A stretch of 64,000 bases of DNA from Solimonas flava DSM 18980 (GTDB taxonomy: Bacteria > Pseudomonadota > Gammaproteobacteria > Nevskiales > Nevskiaceae), in contig NZ_AUFV01000017.1 of assembly GCF_000426685.1 (NCBI RefSeq), positions 26,002 to 90,001 on the forward strand, in the 5' to 3' direction. The position numbers and the translations under genes were made by a program. Of this stretch, positions 11,894-22,688 are shown in pieces (position 1 is the stretch's first letter; every line of letters begins with the position of its first letter). Below the pieces are notes generated by a model. That model worked only from the letters and a program-made list of their open reading frames with translations. It did not search any database and had not been told where the DNA came from.

Positions 11894-12966
11894 GTCGCGC
11901 TCCCCGCCGCCGCGGCGATGCAGGCCTCGGCGATCGTCTTGGTGGCACCGGTCCAGGCCCGCGCACGCGCGGCCTCGGCCATCTGCTGCAGCTTCGCGCG
12001 ATCGCCGAGCAGCTCGCGCAGGCGCGCCGCCAGCAGCGCCGGCGTCAGCTCGGCTTCCGGCAGCAGCAGCGCCGCGCCGGCACGCGACAGGTACTCGGCG
12101 TTGCGCGTCTGATGGTCGTCGACGGCGCTCGGCAGCGGCACCAGGATGGCCGCGTTGCCGGCGGCGCCGAGCTCGGCGATCGTCGAGGCGCCGGCGCGGC
12201 AGACGACGAGATCGGCCCAGCCGTAAGCGGCCGGCATGTCGTCGATGAACGCGCTCAGTTCGGCTTCGACCTGTGCCTGGCGATATGCCTTCTGCGCGAC
12301 CTCGAGCGTGCGTCCGCCCTGGTGCCGGACCTGCGGCCGCTCGCCGGCCGGCAGCAAGGCGAGCGCCTGCGGCACGCGCTCGTTCAGCGCCCGCGCGCCC
12401 TGCGAGCCGCCGATCACCAGCAGGCGCGGCGCGCCGTCGTGCGCGAGGCGCTGTGCCGGCGGCGGCAGCTCGGCAAAACCGGCGCGCACCGGATTGCCAA
12501 CCGTGCAGCCGTTGCCGAACGTGTCCGGGAAGGCCTGCAGCACCACGCGCGCGATCCGCGCCAGCGCGCGGTTGGTGAGGCCGGCCGCGGCGTTCTGTTC
12601 ATGAATGATCAGCGGCACGCCGGCGAGCCAGGCGGCGATGCCGCCCGGGCCGGCCGCGAAGCCGCCCATGCCCAGCACCGCGTCGGGGCGCTCGCGACGC
12701 AGGATCGCGCGCGCATCGAGCACCGCACGCACGATCAGCAGCGGCGCTTTCAGCAGCTTGACGAGCCCTTTGCCGCGCAGGCCGGACACCCGGATGGTGT
12801 CGATGTTGAAGCCGTTCTGCGGCACGACGCGCGACTCGAAACTGTCGGGCGCGCCCATCCAGCGCACCTCGTGGCCGTGCGCGCGCAGGGCCTGCGCGAC
12901 GGCGAGCGCCGGGTAGACGTGGCCGCCGGTGCCGCCCGCCATGACGATGAACTTCAGCGCCCTCAC
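11890..12966 (-). CDS. murG: MurG lipid I GlcNAc transferase
   Basis: GT28 enzyme that makes lipid II on the inner face of the membrane. 358 residues. The start is GTG at 12966, overlapping the ftsW stop as GTGA with GGAGG 7 nt upstream; the protein begins [21 protein letters not shown], containing the first G loop. Second and third signature regions [14 protein letters not shown] and [15 protein letters not shown] are present, followed by [15 protein letters not shown]. In frame upstream extension is coding only for FtsW antisense frames and is discounted. Confidence 0.97.
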
Positions 12967-14135
12967 CGGTGATCCTCCGCCGAGGTCACGCCGAACGCCG
13001 CCGCGCGGTTCTCGTAGTCGACGCGCAGGATCAGGCCGAGCATCGCGCACACGGTCAGCAGCGAGGAGCCGCCGTAGCTCAGCATCGGCAGCGTCAGGCC
13101 CTTGGTCGGCAGCAGGCCCATGTTGACCGCCATGTTGATCAGCGACTGCAGGCCGATCCAGCCGCTCAGGCCGTAGCAGAGAAAGCCCTGGAAGCGACGG
13201 CCGTCGACTTCGGCGCGCCGCGCGATCACGAAGCCGCGCCAGACGACGATGCCGAACAGCGTCAGCAGCGTCGCCACGCCGAGCAGGCCGAACTCCTCGG
13301 CCATGATCGCGAAGATGAAGTCGGTGTGCATTTCTGGCAGGTACAGCAGCTTCTGCACGCTGTTGCCCAGCCCGACGCCGGTCCACTCGCCGCGGCCGAC
13401 CGCGATCAGCGACTGCGCGAGCTGCCAGCCGGCGTTCTCGACGTCGGCCCACGGGTCCATGAAGTTGAGCATGCGCTTGACGCGGTACGGCGCGGCGATC
13501 GCGATCATCACCAGACCGGCGGCCGCGAAGCCGAGGAACGTGAGGTAGTAATGCACGCGCGCGCCGCCGAGGAACAGCATCAGGAACACCACGCCCATCA
13601 GGATCGCGGTCGCGCCGAAGTCGGGCTCGGCGAGCAGCAGCAGCGACGGGATCATCACCGCGATCAGCGGCATCGCCAGCCCCTTGAAGCTGGTCTGCAA
13701 CTGTTGCTGGCGGCGGGTGATGTAGCTGGCGACGTAGATGATCAGCGCCAGGCGCGCGGCCTCCGAGGCCTGCAGGCGGAACAGGCCGAGATCGATCCAG
13801 CGCCGCGCCGCGTTGACCTTGACGCCGACGCCCGGCACCAGCACCAGGATCAGCAGGCCGATCGCGAACACGTACAACCAGGTGCTGCTGCGCTGCCATT
13901 GCTGCATCGGCACGCAATACAGGCCGAAGCCGATCGCACCGCCGACCGCCAGGAAGATCAACTGGCGGTAGAAGAAGTAGAAGGGCTCGCCGGTCAGCTT
14001 CTCGGCCTGCGCGACCGAGGCCGAAGCGACCATGATCAGCCCCCACAGCAGCAGCACGGCGACCGCGCCGCACAGCCAGCCGTCGAGGCCGTAGCGCGCC
14101 TGCGGGATTCCCCAGTTGGCGGCGACGCCGCTCAT
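12963..14135 (-). CDS. ftsW: Lipid II polymerase FtsW (SEDS family)
   Basis: Septal glycosyltransferase working with FtsI. 390 residues, about ten transmembrane segments. The SEDS signature NMGLLPTKGLTLPMLSYGGSS is visible near 340-365, and the extracellular loop with the catalytic Asp lies in the RRWIDLGLFRLQASE segment region. Start ATG overlaps the murD stop; stop overlaps the murG GTG. It is distinguished from RodA by its place between murD and murG. Confidence 0.97.
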   Translation of the reverse strand: MSGVAANWGIPQARYGLDGWLCGAVAVLLLWGLIMVASASVAQAEKLTGEPFYFFYRQLIFLAVGGAIGFGLYCVPMQQWQRSSTWLYVFAIGLLILVLVPGVGVKVNAARRWIDLGLFRLQASEAARLALIIYVASYITRRQQQLQTSFKGLAMPLIAVMIPSLLLLAEPDFGATAILMGVVFLMLFLGGARVHYYLTFLGFAAAGLVMIAIAAPYRVKRMLNFMDPWADVENAGWQLAQSLIAVGRGEWTGVGLGNSVQKLLYLPEMHTDFIFAIMAEEFGLLGVATLLTLFGIVVWRGFVIARRAEVDGRRFQGFLCYGLSGWIGLQSLINMAVNMGLLPTKGLTLPMLSYGGSSLLTVCAMLGLILRVDYENRAAAFGVTSAEDHR

Positions 14136-15463
14136 GCGAGCCCCCTCACCGCGGCGCGGAACTGCTCGCCGCGATCGACGTAGCCCTTGAACTGGTCGAA
14201 GCTCGCGCAGGCCGGCGACAGCAGCACGCGATCGCCGGGCTGCGCGAGCGCACGGGCGCGGCGCAGCGCCGTGTGCAGGTCCGCCTCGCGCCAGACCGGC
14301 AGCGCACCGTCGACATCGCGCTCGATGAGCGCCGCGTCCTGGCCGTACAGCACGGCGGCGCGGCCCTTGCGGGCGAGCGCTTCGCGCAGCTCGACGAACG
14401 ACTGACCCTTGCCCTGGCCGCCGCCGAGCCAGACGATCGGCGCCGGCAGGCCGTGCAGCGCCGCCAGCGTCGAGCCGACGTTGGTGCCCTTCGAATCATT
14501 GAAATAGTCGACGCCGTCGACGCGCGCGACGAACTCGCAGCGGTGCGGCAGGCCGGTGAAGGCGCGCAGCGCCGCCACGCTGGCCGCGCGCGGAACGCCG
14601 ACGGCGTCGGCGAGCGCCAGTGCCGCGAGCGCGTTGGCGGCATTGTGCAGACCGAAGATCTTCAGCTCGGCGAGCGGCAGCACCGCCTCGTCGCCGCAGG
14701 CCAGCACCGCGTCGGCGCCGGAGGCATCGGCGCGCAAACCGTAGTGACCGGCGGCCGGTGCATCCAGCCCGAAGCTCAGCGCACCGGCGGGCGCCAGCGC
14801 CGTCACCGCCGGATCGTCGCGATTGATGATCGCCGCGCGGCAGCCGTTGAAGATGCGCGCCTTGACGCGACCGTAGTGCGCCATCGTGCCGTGGCGATCG
14901 AGATGGTCCTGCGACAGATTGAGGATCGTCGCGGCAGCGCAGTGCAGCGTGTGCGTGGTTTCCAGCTGGAAGCTCGACAGCTCGAGCACGTAAAGCTCGA
15001 CCGCATCGTCGAGCAGGTCCAGCGCCGGCGTGCCGAGATTGCCGCCGACCGCGACGCGCCAGCCGGCCGCCTTGGCCATTTCGCCGACCAGCGTGGTGAC
15101 GGTGCTCTTGCCGTTGCTGCCGGTGATGCCGACGACCGGCGCGCGCGCGGCGCGCGCGAACAGCTCGACGTCGCCGACGATCTCGACGCCGGCAGCCGCC
15201 AGCTCGCGCACGAACGGCTCGTCGAGCGAAACGCCCGGCGAGACCACCGCCAGCGCGTACTGCGTCAGCGGCGCCGGCGCCGTGAAGGCGCCGAGGTGGA
15301 ATTCGGCGCGCGGGTGCGCGGCGCGCAACGCGTCGATGCCGGCCGGCGCCGCGCGCGAATCGGTGACGGTCAGCCGCGCACCCGCGCGATCGAGATAGCG
15401 CAGGGCCGAGGCGCCGCTGGCGCCGAGCCCCACGATCAGGATCTGCTGGCCGTCGAAGTTCAT
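14132..15463 (-). CDS. murD: UDP-N-acetylmuramoyl-L-alanine--D-glutamate ligase
   Basis: Adds D-Glu to UDP-MurNAc-L-Ala. 443 residues from the ATG at 15463 (MNFDGQQILIVGLGASG). The ATP loop GITGSNGKSTVTTL, the LELSSFQLE motif, NLSQDHLDRHG and the C-terminal YFNDSKGTNVGST and LLSPACASFDQF motifs are typical of MurD. Earlier in-frame codons do not match the family. A 106-bp gap separates it from mraY and is spanned by a 34-codon ORF ending 2 bp before this start. Confidence 0.97.
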   Translation of the reverse strand: MNFDGQQILIVGLGASGASALRYLDRAGARLTVTDSRAAPAGIDALRAAHPRAEFHLGAFTAPAPLTQYALAVVSPGVSLDEPFVRELAAAGVEIVGDVELFARAARAPVVGITGSNGKSTVTTLVGEMAKAAGWRVAVGGNLGTPALDLLDDAVELYVLELSSFQLETTHTLHCAAATILNLSQDHLDRHGTMAHYGRVKARIFNGCRAAIINRDDPAVTALAPAGALSFGLDAPAAGHYGLRADASGADAVLACGDEAVLPLAELKIFGLHNAANALAALALADAVGVPRAASVAALRAFTGLPHRCEFVARVDGVDYFNDSKGTNVGSTLAALHGLPAPIVWLGGGQGKGQSFVELREALARKGRAAVLYGQDAALIERDVDGALPVWREADLHTALRRARALAQPGDRVLLSPACASFDQFKGYVDRGEQFRAAVRGLA

Positions 15464-15465
15464 GC

Positions 15466-15570
15466 TCAGCGCGCCCCCGAAAGTCCGACGCAAGCCGACC
15501 GTCCGTGCCGGCCGGCGCGTTGCGCCGATGCCCGCATCCTCACTCGCATCTGCTCGCGGCCCTGTGTCAT
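15466..15570 (-). other. Possible 34-codon ORF bridging mraY and murD
   Basis: Starts with ATG overlapping the mraY stop (TGATG) and ends 2 bp before the murD ATG. The peptide [17 protein letters not shown]... is Arg-rich with no recognisable domain, so it may be only a translational bridge or chance in GC-rich DNA. No separate ribosome site is evident. Confidence 0.35.
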
Positions 15571-16655
15571 CAGCGCACCTTCAACGACGCCAGGCCGATC
15601 AGCACCAGAATCAGCGTGATGATCCAGAAGCGCACGATGATCTTCGGCTCGGGCCAGCCCTTGAGCTCGTAGTGGTGGTGCAGCGGCGCCATGCGGAAGA
15701 TGCGTTTGCCGCCGCTCCACTTGAAGTAGCCGACCTGCAGTGCGACCGATACCGTCTCGGCGACGAAGATGCCGCCCATGATCGCCAGCACGATCTCCTG
15801 GCGGACCAGCACGGCGACCACGCCGAGCGCGGCGCCGAGCGCCAGCGCGCCGACGTCGCCCATGAAGACCTGCGCCGGATAGGCGTTGAACCAGAGGAAG
15901 CCCAGGCCGGCGCCGGCGATCGCCGTGCAGAAGATCGCCAGCTCGCCGACGCCGCTGATGAACGGAATGCCGAGATAGGTCGCGAACTTGGCGTTGCCGC
16001 TCGCGTACGCGAAGATCGCCAGCGCCGAGGCGACCAGCACGGTCGGCATGATCGCCAGGCCGTCGAGGCCGTCGGTCAGATTGACGGCGTTGCTGGAGCC
16101 GACGATGACCAGATACGCCCACGGAATGAAGAACAGGCCGAGCGAGATCGACACGTTCTTGACGAACGGCAGGATCAGCGTCGTCTCGGTCGGCGTCTTC
16201 GCCGTGCAGTAGATCAGCGTCGCGACGCCGAAACCGGCCAGCGACAGCCAGAAGTACTTCTTGCGCGCCGGCAGACCCTTCGGGTCCTTGTACTTGATCT
16301 TGATGTAGTCGTCGGCGAAGCCGACCGCGCCGAACGCCAGCGTGACGAGCAGCGCGAACCACACGAAGCGGTTGCTGAGGTCCGCCCACAGCAACGTCGA
16401 AACGCTGATCGCGCCGAGGATCAGCAGGCCGCCCATGGTCGGCGTGCCGGTCTTCTTTAAGTGCGTCTTCGGCCCGTCGTCGCGGACCGGCTGACCGAAC
16501 TTGAAGCGGTACAGGCGCTCGATCAGCAGCGGCCCGAACGAGAAGCAGAAGATCAGCGCGGTCAGGATGCCGAGCACGCTGCGGAACGTCAGATAGGTGA
16601 AGACGTTGAAGCCGCTGACGTGCTGCCGCAGATATTCGGCGAGGTGGTAAAGCAC
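15570..16655 (-). CDS. mraY: Phospho-N-acetylmuramoyl-pentapeptide transferase
   Basis: Integral membrane enzyme that moves phospho-MurNAc-pentapeptide to undecaprenyl phosphate, giving lipid I. 361 residues against 360 in E. coli, with about ten membrane segments. Motifs [39 protein letters not shown] and the cytosolic [12 protein letters not shown] are all present. GTG at 16655 is chosen: it overlaps the murF TAG by one base and gives the family N-terminus [11 protein letters not shown]. Confidence 0.97.
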   Translation of the reverse strand: MLYHLAEYLRQHVSGFNVFTYLTFRSVLGILTALIFCFSFGPLLIERLYRFKFGQPVRDDGPKTHLKKTGTPTMGGLLILGAISVSTLLWADLSNRFVWFALLVTLAFGAVGFADDYIKIKYKDPKGLPARKKYFWLSLAGFGVATLIYCTAKTPTETTLILPFVKNVSISLGLFFIPWAYLVIVGSSNAVNLTDGLDGLAIMPTVLVASALAIFAYASGNAKFATYLGIPFISGVGELAIFCTAIAGAGLGFLWFNAYPAQVFMGDVGALALGAALGVVAVLVRQEIVLAIMGGIFVAETVSVALQVGYFKWSGGKRIFRMAPLHHHYELKGWPEPKIIVRFWIITLILVLIGLASLKVR

Positions 16656-18034
16656 TAGTGGGTCCCCCCATGCATCGACTCGCCGGTGAGCGCGGCGACG
16701 ACGCGCTCCATGCGCGACGACCGCGAGCCCTTCACCAGCAGCGTGATGGTGTTGTCGAGTTGCGGCGCGAGCGCGGCCGCGAGTTGTTCGGCGCTGTCGT
16801 AACGCTCGCCGCCGGCGCCGAAGGCCGTCGCGGCCTCGGCTGCGAGCGGGCCGAGCGCGTACAGGCGTTCGATGCCCAGGCGCCGCGCGCTGGCGCCGGC
16901 CTCGGCGTGCAGGCGCGCCGCATCCGCACCGAGTTCGGCCATGTTGCCGAGCACCAGCCAGCGCCGGCCCGGCAGCTCGGCGAGCAGTTCGAGCCCGGCG
17001 CGCAGCGAGCTCGGATTGGCGTTGTAGCTGTCGTCGAGCAGACGCGCGCCCTGCGGCGTCGCCTTCCACGACAGGCGTCCGGCGGCGCCTTCCATCTGCG
17101 ACAGGCCGATCGCGATCTGCGCCGGCCCGAGGCCGAGGGCGATGCCGCAGCCGGCCGCGGCGAGCGCGTTCATGACGTTGTGGCGGCCCGGCACCGGCAG
17201 CTGCACCTCGGCCCGGCCCTGCGGCGTCACCAGCGTGAAGCGCGTGCCGGCGCCCGGCAGCGCCTCGACGTGCAGCGCGCGGATGTCGACGCCGTCGCGC
17301 AGGCCGAAGCTCAGCGCCGCTGCCGGCCCGGCCAGCTCCTTCCACAGCGGGAAGAACGCGTCCTCGGCGTTGATGACGGCGACGCCGCCGGCGCCGAGCG
17401 CCGCGAACAGCTCGCCCTTGCCGCGCGCCACGCCCTCGCGCGAGCCGAAGCCTTCGAGGTGCGCGTCGCCGGCCTGGGTGACGACGCCGACGTTGGGTTC
17501 GGCGATGCGCGCCAGCAGGGCGATCTCGCCGCCATGGCTGGCGCCCATCTCGACGACGGCGGTGCGGTGCTCGCCGCGCAGGCCGAGCAGCGTCAGCGGC
17601 ACGCCGATGTGATTGTTCAGATTGCCCTGCGTGGCCAGCACCGGGCCGCGCGCGCGGAAGATCGCGGCGAGCATCTGCTTGGTCGTGGTCTTGCCGTTGC
17701 TGCCGGTGACGGCGACCACCGGAATCGCGAAGCGGCGGCGCCACAGCGTCGCCATCTGCTGCAGGCCGGCGAGCGTGTCGGCGACCTTCAGCTGCGGCAG
17801 CGGATCGTCGACGAACTCGGACACCAGCGCCGCCACGGCGCCGGCGGCGCGCGCCTGCGCCACGAAGGCGTGGCCGTCGAAGCGCTCGCCGCGCAAGGCG
17901 ACGAACAGCGCGCCGTCGAGCTGCGCGCGGCTGTCGGTGCTGACGCGCGTGAAGCGCCGGTCGGCGCCGCGCAGCTCGCCGTGCAGCGGCGCCAGCAGTT
18001 CGGACAGCGCGAACAGGCTCAGGTCGTCAGGCAC
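16655..18034 (-). CDS. murF: UDP-MurNAc-tripeptide--D-alanyl-D-alanine ligase
   Basis: Adds D-Ala-D-Ala to complete the UDP-MurNAc-pentapeptide. 459 residues. ATP loop [14 protein letters not shown], the [20 protein letters not shown] motif, [14 protein letters not shown] and [16 protein letters not shown] identify MurF. The start is a GTG at 18034, 16 bp inside the end of murE; the stop TAG overlaps the mraY GTG. Confidence 0.97.
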   Translation of the reverse strand: MPDDLSLFALSELLAPLHGELRGADRRFTRVSTDSRAQLDGALFVALRGERFDGHAFVAQARAAGAVAALVSEFVDDPLPQLKVADTLAGLQQMATLWRRRFAIPVVAVTGSNGKTTTKQMLAAIFRARGPVLATQGNLNNHIGVPLTLLGLRGEHRTAVVEMGASHGGEIALLARIAEPNVGVVTQAGDAHLEGFGSREGVARGKGELFAALGAGGVAVINAEDAFFPLWKELAGPAAALSFGLRDGVDIRALHVEALPGAGTRFTLVTPQGRAEVQLPVPGRHNVMNALAAAGCGIALGLGPAQIAIGLSQMEGAAGRLSWKATPQGARLLDDSYNANPSSLRAGLELLAELPGRRWLVLGNMAELGADAARLHAEAGASARRLGIERLYALGPLAAEAATAFGAGGERYDSAEQLAAALAPQLDNTITLLVKGSRSSRMERVVAALTGESMHGGTH

Positions 18035-19536
18035 GCGCGCGCCTCCATCCCGACCAGTCCGGCGACGAACGCGCGGTCGCTGAACGCGCGCACCTCGCTG
18101 CCGTAGATCTGGTAGTCCTCGTGACCCTTGCCGGCGATCACCACGACATCGTCGGCGCCCGCCTCGGCGACCGCCGTGCGAATCGCCTCGGCGCGGTCGT
18201 GGATCACGCGCGGCGCCTCGACCGGGCTCGCCGCCAGGCCGATGCCGGCGAGGATCTCGGCGACGATCGCCTGCGGCGATTCGTTGCGCGGATTGTCGTC
18301 GGTGACGATGACGCGGTCGGCGAGCTCGACTGCCGCGACGCCCATCAGCGGCCGCTTGCCGCGATCGCGATCGCCGCCGCAGCCGAATACCACACTCAGC
18401 CGGCCGGCGGTGTGCGCGCGCAGCGCGCGCAGCACCTGGCGCAGCGCCTCCGGCGTGTGTGCGTAGTCGACGACCACCAGCGGCCGCGCGTGCGGACCGC
18501 GGAAGCCCTCGATGCGGCCGGGCACGGTGCGCGCCCGTGCGAGCGCCGCGACCGCGGCATCGAGCGGCAGATCATGCGCGAGCAGCGCGCCGAGCGCGGC
18601 GAGCAGATTGTGGACGTTGAAGCGGCCGAGCAGCGGACTGGCGAGCCGCGCCGTGCCGAGGTGGCTGTCGATCGCGAACGACAGACCGGCGACGTCGAGC
18701 GCCAGATCGCGGGCGATCAGGAAGTGGCCGGCCGGGCGCGGCCCTTCGATGCCGTAGCGGATCACCTGCAGGCGCGTCTCGAGCGCATCGGCCCATTCGG
18801 CGCCGCGCGCGTCATCGCGGTTCAGCACCGCGCTGGCCACGTCGGGCCGCTCGAACAGGCGCCGCTTGGCGGCGGCATAGGCATCGACCGTGCCGTGATA
18901 GTCGAGATGGTCGCGCGTGACGTTGGTCAGCACCGCGGTGCGGAAGCGGATGCCGGCGATGCGATCCTGATCGAGCGCGTGCGAGGAGACCTCCATCGCG
19001 CAGGCGCGCACGCCGTCGGCGCGCAGCCGCGCGAGCCACTGCTGCAGCACGACCGGATCCGGCGTCGTGTGCGTGTTCTTCTCGAGCGCGCCGACGCGGC
19101 CGAGGCCGATCGTGCCGATGTAGGCGCACGGATGCTGCAGCGCATCGAGCGCCTGCGCGATCAGGTACGCAGTCGAGGTCTTGCCGTCGGTGCCGGTGAC
19201 GCCGACGCAGTAAAGATGCCCCGAAGGCTCGCCGTAGAAGCGCGCGGCGATCTCGCCGGCGCGGCGACCAAGCTGCGGTACGGCGACCTGGGGAATGCCG
19301 ATGTCCGGCTCGCCATAGCCGGGCGCCGGCTCCCAGGCGACCGCGGCCGCGCCGCGCCGCAGCGCCTGCTCGAGATGCGCGAGTCCGTGCGTGGTGCCGC
19401 TGCCGCGGCAGGCGAGGAACAGATCGCCCGGCGTGACGCGGCGCGAATCGAGTTCGACGCCGCTCACCTCGAAGTCCGGCGCCGGCACGCCGTAGCCGCC
19501 GAGCAGCGTCTTCAAAGAATGCGTTGCGGCGTTCAC
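18019..19536 (-). CDS. murE: UDP-MurNAc-L-Ala-D-Glu--meso-DAP ligase
   Basis: Adds the third residue of the stem peptide. 505 residues with ATP loop [26 protein letters not shown] and, in the C-terminal domain, DDNPRNE, the DNPR motif that indicates meso-diaminopimelate rather than lysine. Ends [11 protein letters not shown]...MEARACLTT. Start is GTG at 19536 overlapping the ftsI stop as GTGA. Confidence 0.97.
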   Translation of the reverse strand: MNAATHSLKTLLGGYGVPAPDFEVSGVELDSRRVTPGDLFLACRGSGTTHGLAHLEQALRRGAAAVAWEPAPGYGEPDIGIPQVAVPQLGRRAGEIAARFYGEPSGHLYCVGVTGTDGKTSTAYLIAQALDALQHPCAYIGTIGLGRVGALEKNTHTTPDPVVLQQWLARLRADGVRACAMEVSSHALDQDRIAGIRFRTAVLTNVTRDHLDYHGTVDAYAAAKRRLFERPDVASAVLNRDDARGAEWADALETRLQVIRYGIEGPRPAGHFLIARDLALDVAGLSFAIDSHLGTARLASPLLGRFNVHNLLAALGALLAHDLPLDAAVAALARARTVPGRIEGFRGPHARPLVVVDYAHTPEALRQVLRALRAHTAGRLSVVFGCGGDRDRGKRPLMGVAAVELADRVIVTDDNPRNESPQAIVAEILAGIGLAASPVEAPRVIHDRAEAIRTAVAEAGADDVVVIAGKGHEDYQIYGSEVRAFSDRAFVAGLVGMEARACLTT

Positions 19537-21347
19537 AGACGCGGCTCCGCGACTTTGACGAGCGCCGCCCCGGCCTTGGCCTTCGGCGCAGAAGCCGGCG
19601 TCTCCGGCGGCAGCGCCACCGTCAGGCGCGGCGCATCCGGCGGCGCCAGATCCGGCGTATCGGTGCCGTCCGGCGAAATCTGCAGCAGGCGCGCCGCGCC
19701 CTGCATCACGTTCGAAAACACCGGCGCCGCGACGAGGCCGCCGTAATAGCCGCCGTCACCCGGTTCGTCGATGACGACCAGACCGACCAGCCGCGGACGC
19801 TCGGCCGGCACCATGCCGACGAACAGCGCCTGATGCCGGTTCGGGTCATAGACGCCGGTATCGGAAAGCTTGCGCGCGGTACCGGTCTTGCCGGCGACCT
19901 GGTAGCCGTGGATCGCGGCGCGCGTCGCACTGCCGCCCGGGGCGACGACGGTCTCCAGCATGTGCCGCACTTCTCGCGCCGTGTTCGCCGAGATCGCGCG
20001 CTGCGGCGGTACCGGCCGGGTGTTCCGGATCAGCCGAAGGTGGGGCATCAGGCCGTCGTTGGCGAGCGCCGCGTAGGCGCGCACCATGTGCAGCGCGTTG
20101 ACCGACCAGCCGTAGCCGTACGAGGCCGTCGCCGTCGCGATCTGGCCCCACTCGCTGTAATGGCGCAGCACCGAGCCGGCCTCGCCGGGGAAACCGGTAT
20201 AGATCGGCTCGGCGATACCGAAGCGCTGGAAGCCCGACCACACCGCCTCGGGACCGAGCGTCAGGCCGATCTTGGCGGCGCCGACGTTGCTCGACTTGGC
20301 GAGGATCTTGGCCAGATCCATGACGCCGCCCGGATGCACGTCGCGCACCGTCAGCGCACCGACCTTGAACCAGCCCGGGCCGGTGTCGACCGTACTGGTC
20401 GGCTGGAACAGGCCGAGCTCCAGCGCCTGCGCCACCAGCAGCGGCTTGGCGGTCGAGCCCGGTTCGAACGAATCGACGATCGCACGATTGCGCGTGCCCG
20501 GCGGCTTGCGCTCGCCCGGGTTGTTCGGATTGAAGCCCGGCTGCGAGGCGACCGCGAGAATGTCGCCGGTCGCGCTGTCGGCGATGACGATGCTGCCGCC
20601 CTTGGCCTTGTGGCGGATCACCGCGTCCTTGAGCTCGCGGTAGGCGAGGTACTGGATGCGCAGATCGATCGTCAGCTGCACGTCCTCGCCGGACTGCGCC
20701 TCGGCGAATTCAAGGTTGTCCTCGACGATGCGGCCGGCGCGGTCGCGGATCACGCGGCGCGAGCCCTGCTTGCCGCGCAGCACCGACTCCTGCGACTTCT
20801 CGATGCCCTCCAGGCCGGCGCCGTCACGACCGCAGAAACCGACGATCTGGCCGGCGACCTCGCCGGCCGGGTAGTAGCGCGCGTAGGCCGGGTCGGAAAA
20901 CACGCCGGGCGCGCCAAGCGAGAGCACACGCTTGGCCTCGGCCGGCGACAGCGGATCGCTGATGTAGACGAACTTGCGCTCGGTCCGCGCCTCGAGGAAC
21001 TTGCGGAACTCGGCGGGGCGGCGACCGAGCAGCTTGGCCACCGCTTCGACGTGCTGCGGCGAATCGAGCAGCGCCTGCGGCACCGCCCACAGCGACTCGA
21101 CCGGCGCCGACAGTGCCAGCGGCTCGCCGCGACGATCGACGATCGCACCGCGATGCGCCGGGATCACGACGTTGCGGATGAAACGCTTGCTGCCCTCGGC
21201 GGCGAGGAAGTCCTGATCGATGACCTGCAGCTGGAAGGCGCGACCGAACACCACGCAGGCACCGACGCCGAGCGCGCCGAGCACGAAGGCGCGGCGCCAG
21301 CCGCCGACCGGCTCGGCCGGCGGCGTCACGCTGCGGCGCGCGCTCAT
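19533..21347 (-). CDS. ftsI: Septal peptidoglycan transpeptidase FtsI (PBP3)
   Basis: Class B penicillin-binding protein, DD-transpeptidase of the septum. 604 residues: cytoplasmic start, one membrane helix at about 20-38, dimerisation domain, transpeptidase domain. Active-site motifs are STAK at 298-301, SSN near 350 and KTGT near 486. ATG at 21347 overlaps the ftsL stop (ATGA). A Pro/Ala-rich tail of about 50 residues follows the catalytic domain. Likely partner is FtsW encoded downstream. Confidence 0.97.
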   Translation of the reverse strand: MSARRSVTPPAEPVGGWRRAFVLGALGVGACVVFGRAFQLQVIDQDFLAAEGSKRFIRNVVIPAHRGAIVDRRGEPLALSAPVESLWAVPQALLDSPQHVEAVAKLLGRRPAEFRKFLEARTERKFVYISDPLSPAEAKRVLSLGAPGVFSDPAYARYYPAGEVAGQIVGFCGRDGAGLEGIEKSQESVLRGKQGSRRVIRDRAGRIVEDNLEFAEAQSGEDVQLTIDLRIQYLAYRELKDAVIRHKAKGGSIVIADSATGDILAVASQPGFNPNNPGERKPPGTRNRAIVDSFEPGSTAKPLLVAQALELGLFQPTSTVDTGPGWFKVGALTVRDVHPGGVMDLAKILAKSSNVGAAKIGLTLGPEAVWSGFQRFGIAEPIYTGFPGEAGSVLRHYSEWGQIATATASYGYGWSVNALHMVRAYAALANDGLMPHLRLIRNTRPVPPQRAISANTAREVRHMLETVVAPGGSATRAAIHGYQVAGKTGTARKLSDTGVYDPNRHQALFVGMVPAERPRLVGLVVIDEPGDGGYYGGLVAAPVFSNVMQGAARLLQISPDGTDTPDLAPPDAPRLTVALPPETPASAPKAKAGAALVKVAEPRL

Positions 21348-21634
21348 CGCGCGGCTCCCGCGACCGGCGTCTGGTCGACGATCTCGTAATCGCGCGGCTC
21401 GACCATGCCGAGCTGCTCGCGGGCGATGCGCTCGACGCGATTGTTGCTGGCCAGCGTCGCTTCCTCGAGCTGCAACTGCGCCCACTCCATGTCGAGGCGC
21501 TCGCGCTCGGTGCGCAGCGTCTCCAGCTCGGCGACCAGCGCGCGGTTCTCGTGCTTGGTGCGCACGACGGCGAGCGCCGAGACGATGATCGCGGCGATCA
21601 GCAGCAGCGGGATCATGAGCGTGCCGCGCTTCAT
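21344..21634 (-). CDS. ftsL: Cell division protein FtsL
   Basis: Small bitopic divisome protein that pairs with FtsB and FtsQ. 96 residues starting MKRGTLMIPLLLIAAIIVSAL: a membrane helix at about 6-24 followed by a leucine-zipper-like coiled coil with RTKHENRALVAELETLRTERERLDMEW. The ATG at 21634 has AGGGGAC upstream. A 109-bp gap from rsmH is spanned by a 38-codon ORF whose stop overlaps this ATG. Confidence 0.93.
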   Translation of the reverse strand: MKRGTLMIPLLLIAAIIVSALAVVRTKHENRALVAELETLRTERERLDMEWAQLQLEEATLASNNRVERIAREQLGMVEPRDYEIVDQTPVAGAAR

Positions 21635-21747
21635 GACGTCCCCTGCATCAACGCTTCCCGCACGCGGCACGAGAACCGCGACATCGGCAGACGGCGCCGC
21701 CGCACGGGCCGGTTGCCCTGCGAAAGGCTGGCCAGGAACCGGCTCAC
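21631..21747 (-). other. Possible 38-codon ORF bridging rsmH and ftsL
   Basis: GTG start overlaps the rsmH stop as GTGA, and the TGA stop overlaps the ftsL ATG as ATGA, so it tiles the gap exactly. Peptide [19 protein letters not shown]... is basic and unlike known families. May be a coupling device, a decayed gene segment or chance. Confidence 0.4.
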
Positions 21748-22679
21748 GGCAGGCGCTCCGCGATACGCAGCACCGCGCTGCGGGCGCGCGGATTGGCGTC
21801 CGCTTCCTCGCGCGACGGGAACTGCTTGCCGTGCAGCTTCAGCGTCGGCATCTCGCTGCGCGCCGCGTCGCGCAGGAAGCGCTTGACGATGCGGTCCTCG
21901 AGCGAATGGAAGCTGATGACGACGAGGCGGCCGCCCGGCGCCAGCACGCGCACCGCCTGCGCGAGCGCGTCGGACAGCACGTCGAGCTCGCGGTTGATGT
22001 GGATGCGGATCGCCTGGAAGCTGCGCGTGGCCGGATGAATGTGGCGCGAGCGCGGGCCCGGCACCGAAGCAATCAGCGCCGCCAGCTGCGCAGTCGTCGT
22101 CAGCGGCGCCTCGCGGCGCGTCTCGACGATGCGCCGCGCGATGCGCCGGCTGTTGCGTTCGTCGCCGTACTGCCAGAGCACGTCGGCGATCTCGGCTTCG
22201 CCGGCACGCGCCAGCCAGTCGGCCGCCGACTCGCCGGCCTGCGGATTCATCCGCATGTCGAGCGGGCCGTCCTTGCCGAACGAGAAACCGCGCGCCGCGT
22301 CGTCGAGCTGCGGCGACGAGACGCCAAGGTCCATCAGGATGCCGTCGACGCGGCCGGCGACGCCGGCTTCCTGCGCCACCGCCTCCAGCGCGGCGAAGTT
22401 GCAGTGGTAGATCGCGAAGCGGCTATCGGCGCCGAAACGCTCGCGGGCGTGCGCGACCGCCTGCGGATCCTGATCGAGCCCGAGCAGGCGTCCGCGCGCG
22501 CCGAGACGATCGAGCATCGCGGCACTGTGGCCGCCGCGGCCGAAGGTGCAGTCGACATAGACGCCATCGGCGCGGACCGTCAGACCGGCGAGCGCTTCAT
22601 CCAGCATCACCGGCCGATGGAGATTCATGGCGGCGTCAGGCCCGCTCCAGGCGCGGGCGAAATCGGCATCGAAGGGCAT
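21744..22679 (-). CDS. rsmH: 16S rRNA m4C1402 methyltransferase RsmH
   Basis: SAM-dependent N4-methylation of C1402 in 16S rRNA. 311 residues from the ATG at 22679, close to the 313 of E. coli; a second ATG at 22628 gives [13 protein letters not shown], the conserved beginning, and may be the true start. Motifs [32 protein letters not shown] and [15 protein letters not shown] are diagnostic. Second gene of the dcw run, 9 bp after mraZ. Confidence 0.97.
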   Translation of the reverse strand: MPFDADFARAWSGPDAAMNLHRPVMLDEALAGLTVRADGVYVDCTFGRGGHSAAMLDRLGARGRLLGLDQDPQAVAHARERFGADSRFAIYHCNFAALEAVAQEAGVAGRVDGILMDLGVSSPQLDDAARGFSFGKDGPLDMRMNPQAGESAADWLARAGEAEIADVLWQYGDERNSRRIARRIVETRREAPLTTTAQLAALIASVPGPRSRHIHPATRSFQAIRIHINRELDVLSDALAQAVRVLAPGGRLVVISFHSLEDRIVKRFLRDAARSEMPTLKLHGKQFPSREEADANPRARSAVLRIAERLP

Positions 22680-22688
22680 GGCCGCCGA

